Source: an uncultured Collinsella sp.
GTDB lineage: Bacteria > Actinomycetota > Coriobacteriia > Coriobacteriales > Coriobacteriaceae
Assembly (NCBI GenBank): GCA_938023905.1
Contig: CALJCO010000036.1
Span: 1 to 16,920 of the forward strand
Direction: 5' to 3'
DNA: 16,920 bases
Shown here piece after piece: positions 14,006-16,920 of this stretch. Both the position numbers and the translations under genes were made by a program. The notes beneath the pieces were generated by a model. That model was not told where the DNA came from. It saw only the letters and a list, made by a program, of their open reading frames with translations, and ran no database searches. How positions within the stretch are numbered: the stretch's first letter is position 1; every line of letters starts with the position of its first letter.

Positions 14006-16663
14006 TTAAGCGCCGAGCGCGGTCTTGGCAGCCGCGAGGGCATCGGCGATACCGGCAGCGTTCTTGCCGCCAGCCTGGGCCATGTTGGGACGACCGCCAC
14101 CGCGACCGTCGACCAGGCCCGCGATCTGCTTGATCACGTTACCGGCGTGGAAACCGGCCTTGACGGCGTCATCGGAGCCGGCAGCGAGCAGGGCCGGGGT
14201 GCCCTTTTCGGTCACGCTAGCGACGACGCAGGCGACGGGGCCGGCGACCTTCTGGTGCACGGTATCCCACACGTTGCGCAGGTCGGCAGCTTCAAGGCCC
14301 TGGAGCTCAGCGACGACGAGCTTGTAGTCATTGACCTCGACGGCACCCTCGATGGCGCCGGAGATGGCGTCGGAAGAGCCACCGGTCAGAGCCTTCTTGA
14401 GCTTGCCGGCGGTCTCGCGCAGCTCGGCCTGCAGGTTCTCCACGCGGGCGGGAACCTCGTCGACGCGGCACTTGAGTGCAGCGGCAGCGGCGTCAACGAG
14501 CGCCAGGCGGTCGGCCATGTAATCGAGGGCGCCCTTAGAGGTCACGGCCTCGATACGACGGACGTTCGAGCCCGTGGAGGACTCGGAAATAATCTTGAAC
14601 AGGCCGATCTCGGCAGTGTTGGCGGCATGCGTACCACCGCAGAGCTCACGGGAGAACGGCTGATCCTCGGCGCCCACGGAGACAACGCGGACGACGTCGC
14701 CGTACTTCTCGCCAAACAGGGCGACAGCACCGGCAGCCTTGGCCTCGTCGATGCCCATGACGCGGGTCACGACCGGCTTGGAAGCGAAGATCTGCTGGTT
14801 GACCAGATCCTCGACAGCCTTGAGCTGCTCGGAGGACAGGGCCTCGAAGTGCGTGAAGTCAAAGCGCAGGTGCTCGGGCGTCACCAGCGATCCGGCCTGG
14901 GAGACATGCTCACCTAGAACCTGCTTAAGCGCAGCGTCGAGCAGGTGCGTGGCGGTGTGGTTGCGACGCAGGAAGCCACGGCGCTCGGCGTCGAGCGAGG
15001 CGGTCACGGTAGCACCGACGGTCAGCGTGCCCTCGGCAACGTGGGCGACGTGAGCATACAGGCCATTGTGGCTCTTGGTGTCGGCAACAGTCAGCGCGAC
15101 GCCTTCGGCGGAAAGCTCGCCGGCATCGCCCTGCTGGCCACCCATCTCGGCGTAGAACGGGGTGCGGTCAAGCACGACCTCGACGTCCTCGCCGGCGTCA
15201 ACGGACTCGACGGACTCGCCGTTGCGAACAAGGGCGACAACCTTGGCGTCCTCGATGACGTCGTTGTCATAGCCGTCGAACTCGGTCGCGGCAACCTTGT
15301 CCGAAAGCTCGACCCACACGTCGTTGAAGCTGCCCCAGGCATCGCCCTTGGTGTTGGCGCGGGCGCGGGCCTTCTGGTCCTCCATGCAAGCGGTAAAGCC
15401 ATCCATATCGACGTCGTGACCGGCAGCGCCGGCAATCTCGACAGTCAGGTCAATGGGGAAACCAAAGGTGTCGTGCAGCTTAAAGGCAACGTCGCCCGGA
15501 AGGACAGCGCCGTCGGCGAGCGCGGCCACGGCCTCGTCCAGGTAAACGCGGCCGTTGTCGAGCGTCGTGGAGAAACGCTCCTCCTCGGAGGCGACGATAC
15601 CCTTAACGAGCGCGACGTTCTTGAGCAGCTCGGGATAGGCCTCGCCCATCTGGGCATTGACCTCGTCGATAAACTTGGTCAGGAAGGCGCCCTCGATGCC
15701 CAGCAGGCGGCCGTGGAACACGGCACGACGGAGCAGACGGCGCAAAACGTACTCGCGACCCTCATTACCGGGAAGGATGCCATCCGAGATCATAAAGTCG
15801 ACGGCACGGGAGTGGTCGGCGATGATGCGCAGGGAGCGGCTGGCGCCGGAGTAATCGTCGGCGTCATAGGTCTTGCCGCTAATCTTCTCACCGAGCTTGA
15901 TGAGGTGCTGCATCAGATCGCCGTCGTAGTTAGCGGTCTTGTGCTGCATGATGGCGGCCATGCGCTCCAGACCCATGCCCGTATCGAGGTTGCGGTGCGG
16001 CAGCTCCGGCATGGAGCCGTCCTCCTGGCGGTCGTACTGGGTAAACACGAGGTTCCAGAACTCAAGGAAACGGTCGCAGTCGCAGCCGGGCTTGCAGTCG
16101 GGGCTGCCGCAACCGACCTCCTCGCCCATGTCAAAGTAGATCTCGGAGCACGGACCGCAGGGACCGGTGGGGCCAGCGGCCCAGAAGTTGTCGTCCTCGC
16201 CCAGACGCGAGATGTGATCCTCGGCAACGCCCAGGGAGCGCCACACGTCGTGGGTCTCGTCGTCCTCGGTAAAGACGGTGAAGTACAGGCGGTCGAGCGG
16301 CAGCTTGAACTCCTTGGTGATGAGTTCAAAGGCCCAAGTGCAGGCCTGCTGCTTGGAGACGCCGCCAAAGGAGAAGTCGCCGAGCATCTCAAAGAAGGAC
16401 AGATGACGGCCGTCCTCGCCGATGCAGTCGATGTCGTTGGTGCGAACGCACTTCTGACAGGAGATCGCGCCGATCTCCTTCATGGTCTTCTTACCCTGGT
16501 AGTACTCCTTAAACTGGTTCATGCCGGCGTTGGCGAGCAGCAACGAAGGATCGTCGGGAACGAGGGACGAAGAAGGATAGAGCTTAAGACCGCGCTCCTC
16601 AAAGAAGTTGAGGAACTTAGAGCGAATCTCGGCCGTAGTCATTGACGGGTAGTCAGCACTCAT
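14006..16663 (-). CDS. alaS: Alanyl-tRNA synthetase
   Basis: An 885-residue class II synthetase that charges tRNA-Ala. The N-terminal catalytic domain starts with EIRSKFLNFFEERG and SSLVPDDPSLLLANAGMNQF. The cysteine cluster GCGSPDCKPGCDCDRFLEFWN, about a quarter of the way in, is a common AlaRS insertion. The editing domain has HTATH and CGGTH zinc/active-site motifs. The C-terminal DHHA1-type domain carries GRGGGRPNMAQAGG. The start at 16663 was chosen because an AGGAG site precedes it by 9 nt; the frame extends 30 more codons without family similarity, and an in-frame ATG lies at 16642. It is the first gene of the alaS-to-aroB operon. Confidence 0.97.
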   Translation of the reverse strand: MSADYPSMTTAEIRSKFLNFFEERGLKLYPSSSLVPDDPSLLLANAGMNQFKEYYQGKKTMKEIGAISCQKCVRTNDIDCIGEDGRHLSFFEMLGDFSFGGVSKQQACTWAFELITKEFKLPLDRLYFTVFTEDDETHDVWRSLGVAEDHISRLGEDDNFWAAGPTGPCGPCSEIYFDMGEEVGCGSPDCKPGCDCDRFLEFWNLVFTQYDRQEDGSMPELPHRNLDTGMGLERMAAIMQHKTANYDGDLMQHLIKLGEKISGKTYDADDYSGASRSLRIIADHSRAVDFMISDGILPGNEGREYVLRRLLRRAVFHGRLLGIEGAFLTKFIDEVNAQMGEAYPELLKNVALVKGIVASEEERFSTTLDNGRVYLDEAVAALADGAVLPGDVAFKLHDTFGFPIDLTVEIAGAAGHDVDMDGFTACMEDQKARARANTKGDAWGSFNDVWVELSDKVAATEFDGYDNDVIEDAKVVALVRNGESVESVDAGEDVEVVLDRTPFYAEMGGQQGDAGELSAEGVALTVADTKSHNGLYAHVAHVAEGTLTVGATVTASLDAERRGFLRRNHTATHLLDAALKQVLGEHVSQAGSLVTPEHLRFDFTHFEALSSEQLKAVEDLVNQQIFASKPVVTRVMGIDEAKAAGAVALFGEKYGDVVRVVSVGAEDQPFSRELCGGTHAANTAEIGLFKIISESSTGSNVRRIEAVTSKGALDYMADRLALVDAAAAALKCRVDEVPARVENLQAELRETAGKLKKALTGGSSDAISGAIEGAVEVNDYKLVVAELQGLEAADLRNVWDTVHQKVAGPVACVVASVTEKGTPALLAAGSDDAVKAGFHAGNVIKQIAGLVDGRGGGRPNMAQAGGKNAAGIADALAAAKTALGA

Positions 16664-16679
16664 AGAGGGAATCTCCTCG

Positions 16680-16694
16680 GTTTCACATCGAAAC
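16680..16694 (-). promoter_or_regulatory. Short hairpin in the alaS leader
   Basis: A perfect inverted repeat GTTTC-N5-GAAAC lies directly upstream of the alaS ribosome site on the minus strand. It would fold in the short leader RNA, or could be a binding site in DNA. E. coli AlaRS represses its own gene through a palindrome, but at the promoter. A function here is not shown. Confidence 0.3.
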
Positions 16695-16709
16695 AGTTCA
16701 AACGTAACG

Positions 16710-16735
16710 ATATTACCATCCCACCGCCCTAGCGC
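16710..16735 (-). promoter_or_regulatory. Candidate alaS promoter
   Basis: On the minus strand a TAATAT box at 16710-16715 lies about 47 bases before the alaS start codon. A partial -35 (TTGCGC) stands 16 nt upstream, at the tail of the preceding terminator. The -10 is good and the -35 is weak. No T-box or other tRNA-sensing leader fits in the roughly 40-nt leader. Confidence 0.35.
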
Positions 16736-16765
16736 AAAAAAGAGGGCCGCCAAACAGCGACCCTC
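16736..16765 (-). terminator. Rho-independent terminator upstream of alaS
   Basis: The arms GAGGG-N-CGC and GCG-N-CCCTC pair 16742-16750 with 16757-16765. The single odd position is a G-U pair in the minus-strand RNA, giving a 9-bp stem, 6-nt loop and then six U. It ends transcripts coming from the AT-rich DNA to the right. Confidence 0.85.
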
Positions 16766-16920
16766 CAGCGAAAGTGCATGTTATTTAGGACTAAGCAATC
16801 CTTTGAAAAAAATGTTTATATAAAAAAACACAATAACTTTCCAAATTTAAAAAAGCGACTCATAGAATTATTTCCTCCCGTTAAATAATAGATAACTATT
16901 AAAAATAGACAATACTTGCT
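16766..16920. other. AT-rich tract at the window edge
   Basis: Base composition changes abruptly right of the terminator: about three quarters A+T, with several runs of five to seven A or T, against roughly 60% GC in all preceding DNA. The tract runs past the window end. It suggests recently acquired DNA or the end of a foreign gene. Candidate reading frames are described separately. Confidence 0.75.
16816..16920 (-). CDS. Hypothetical: partial ORF end or 15-residue peptide gene
   Basis: The minus-strand frame ending at the TAA at 16816-16818 is open to the window edge, 34 codons, with a hydrophobic stretch (YCLFLIVIYYL) that could be a membrane helix. This would be the C-terminus of a longer membrane protein. 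Alternatively, the internal ATG at 16863 is the start: GGGAGG lies about 9 nt upstream, giving MSRFFKFGKLLCFFI, 15 residues. A third reading is that a different frame ends in ...FNGRK with its TAA right at that ribosome site, as at an operon junction. A TTGTCT/TATTAT pair with 16 nt spacing upstream is also promoter-like. The terminator at 16736-16765 follows. The gene is not recognised and codon use is unlike its neighbours. Confidence 0.3.
   Translation of the reverse strand, partial: SKYCLFLIVIYYLTGGNNSMSRFFKFGKLLCFFI

Noticed and set aside
16664..16735. T-box or other tRNA-sensing leader upstream of alaS
   Set aside because: The space between the preceding terminator and the start codon is about 70 bases, with no T-box consensus and only one short hairpin.
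16778..16888. A 36-residue plus-strand frame (MLFRTKQSFEKN...) in the AT-rich tract
   Set aside because: The ribosome site is weak, the Lys/Asn/Phe-rich composition is what AT-rich DNA gives by chance, and it lies antisense to the better supported minus-strand frame and terminator. It cannot be excluded.
1..16920. tRNA, rRNA, CRISPR arrays, prophage genes
   Set aside because: None was recognised: no tRNA-like cloverleaf ends, no regularly spaced repeats beyond two copies, and no integrase or phage structural genes.

Overview
The window is a compact, high-GC (roughly 60% by eye) bacterial chromosome segment. Every confidently called gene except one is on the minus strand. The gene order alaS-ruvX-mltG-(yqeG)-aroK-aroB-Xaa-Pro peptidase-efp-(asp23)-nusB, together with tlyA-nadK-recN, matches conserved actinobacterial order as I recall it from Mycobacterium. 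Asp23/YqhY, a YqeG phosphatase and a PTS-RpiR pair add a Firmicutes-like flavour. This points to a gut Coriobacteriia member, most likely Collinsella or a close relative; the genus is an inference.

Layout from left to right. Positions 1-121 hold an imperfect direct repeat and a strong minus-strand terminator. Positions 122-2125 encode a fused fructose-family PTS permease (IIB-IIC-IIA), divergent from an RpiR-type regulator at 2397-3254. The gap between them is packed with overlapping TGAAA-type palindromes that look like the regulator's operator. Positions 3255-3516 separate the convergent rpiR-like gene and recN. They hold a perfect bidirectional terminator nested inside a 30-bp inverted repeat, plus a further hairpin. 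From 8614 down to 3517 runs an operon, efp-asp23-nusB-xseB-tlyA-nadK-recN, with overlapping or nearly touching genes. It covers translation-elongation rescue, antitermination, rRNA methylation, NADP synthesis and DNA repair. Positions 8773-9903 encode an M24 Xaa-Pro peptidase with its own terminator. From 16663 down to 10036 runs alaS-ruvX-mltG-yqeG-aroK-aroB, again tightly packed. Positions 16736-16920 hold a terminator and then an abrupt switch to very AT-rich DNA that continues past the window edge.

Most of the window is housekeeping. The observations that merit follow-up are: (1) an AroB-family protein in which all three metal-ligand positions and the NAD-binding glycine motif are replaced, next to an apparently intact AroK and with the usual aroE/aroC/aroD neighbours absent; (2) a symmetric nested inverted repeat and terminator that gives the rpiR-like and recN mRNAs the same 30-nt 3' tag; (3) the multi-palindrome operator region controlling the PTS locus; (4) the AT-rich right edge with a tiny ORF preceded by a ribosome binding site, or the 3' end of a foreign gene; (5) xseB without adjacent xseA; and (6) an EF-P loop that is not of the mycobacterial PGKGP type.
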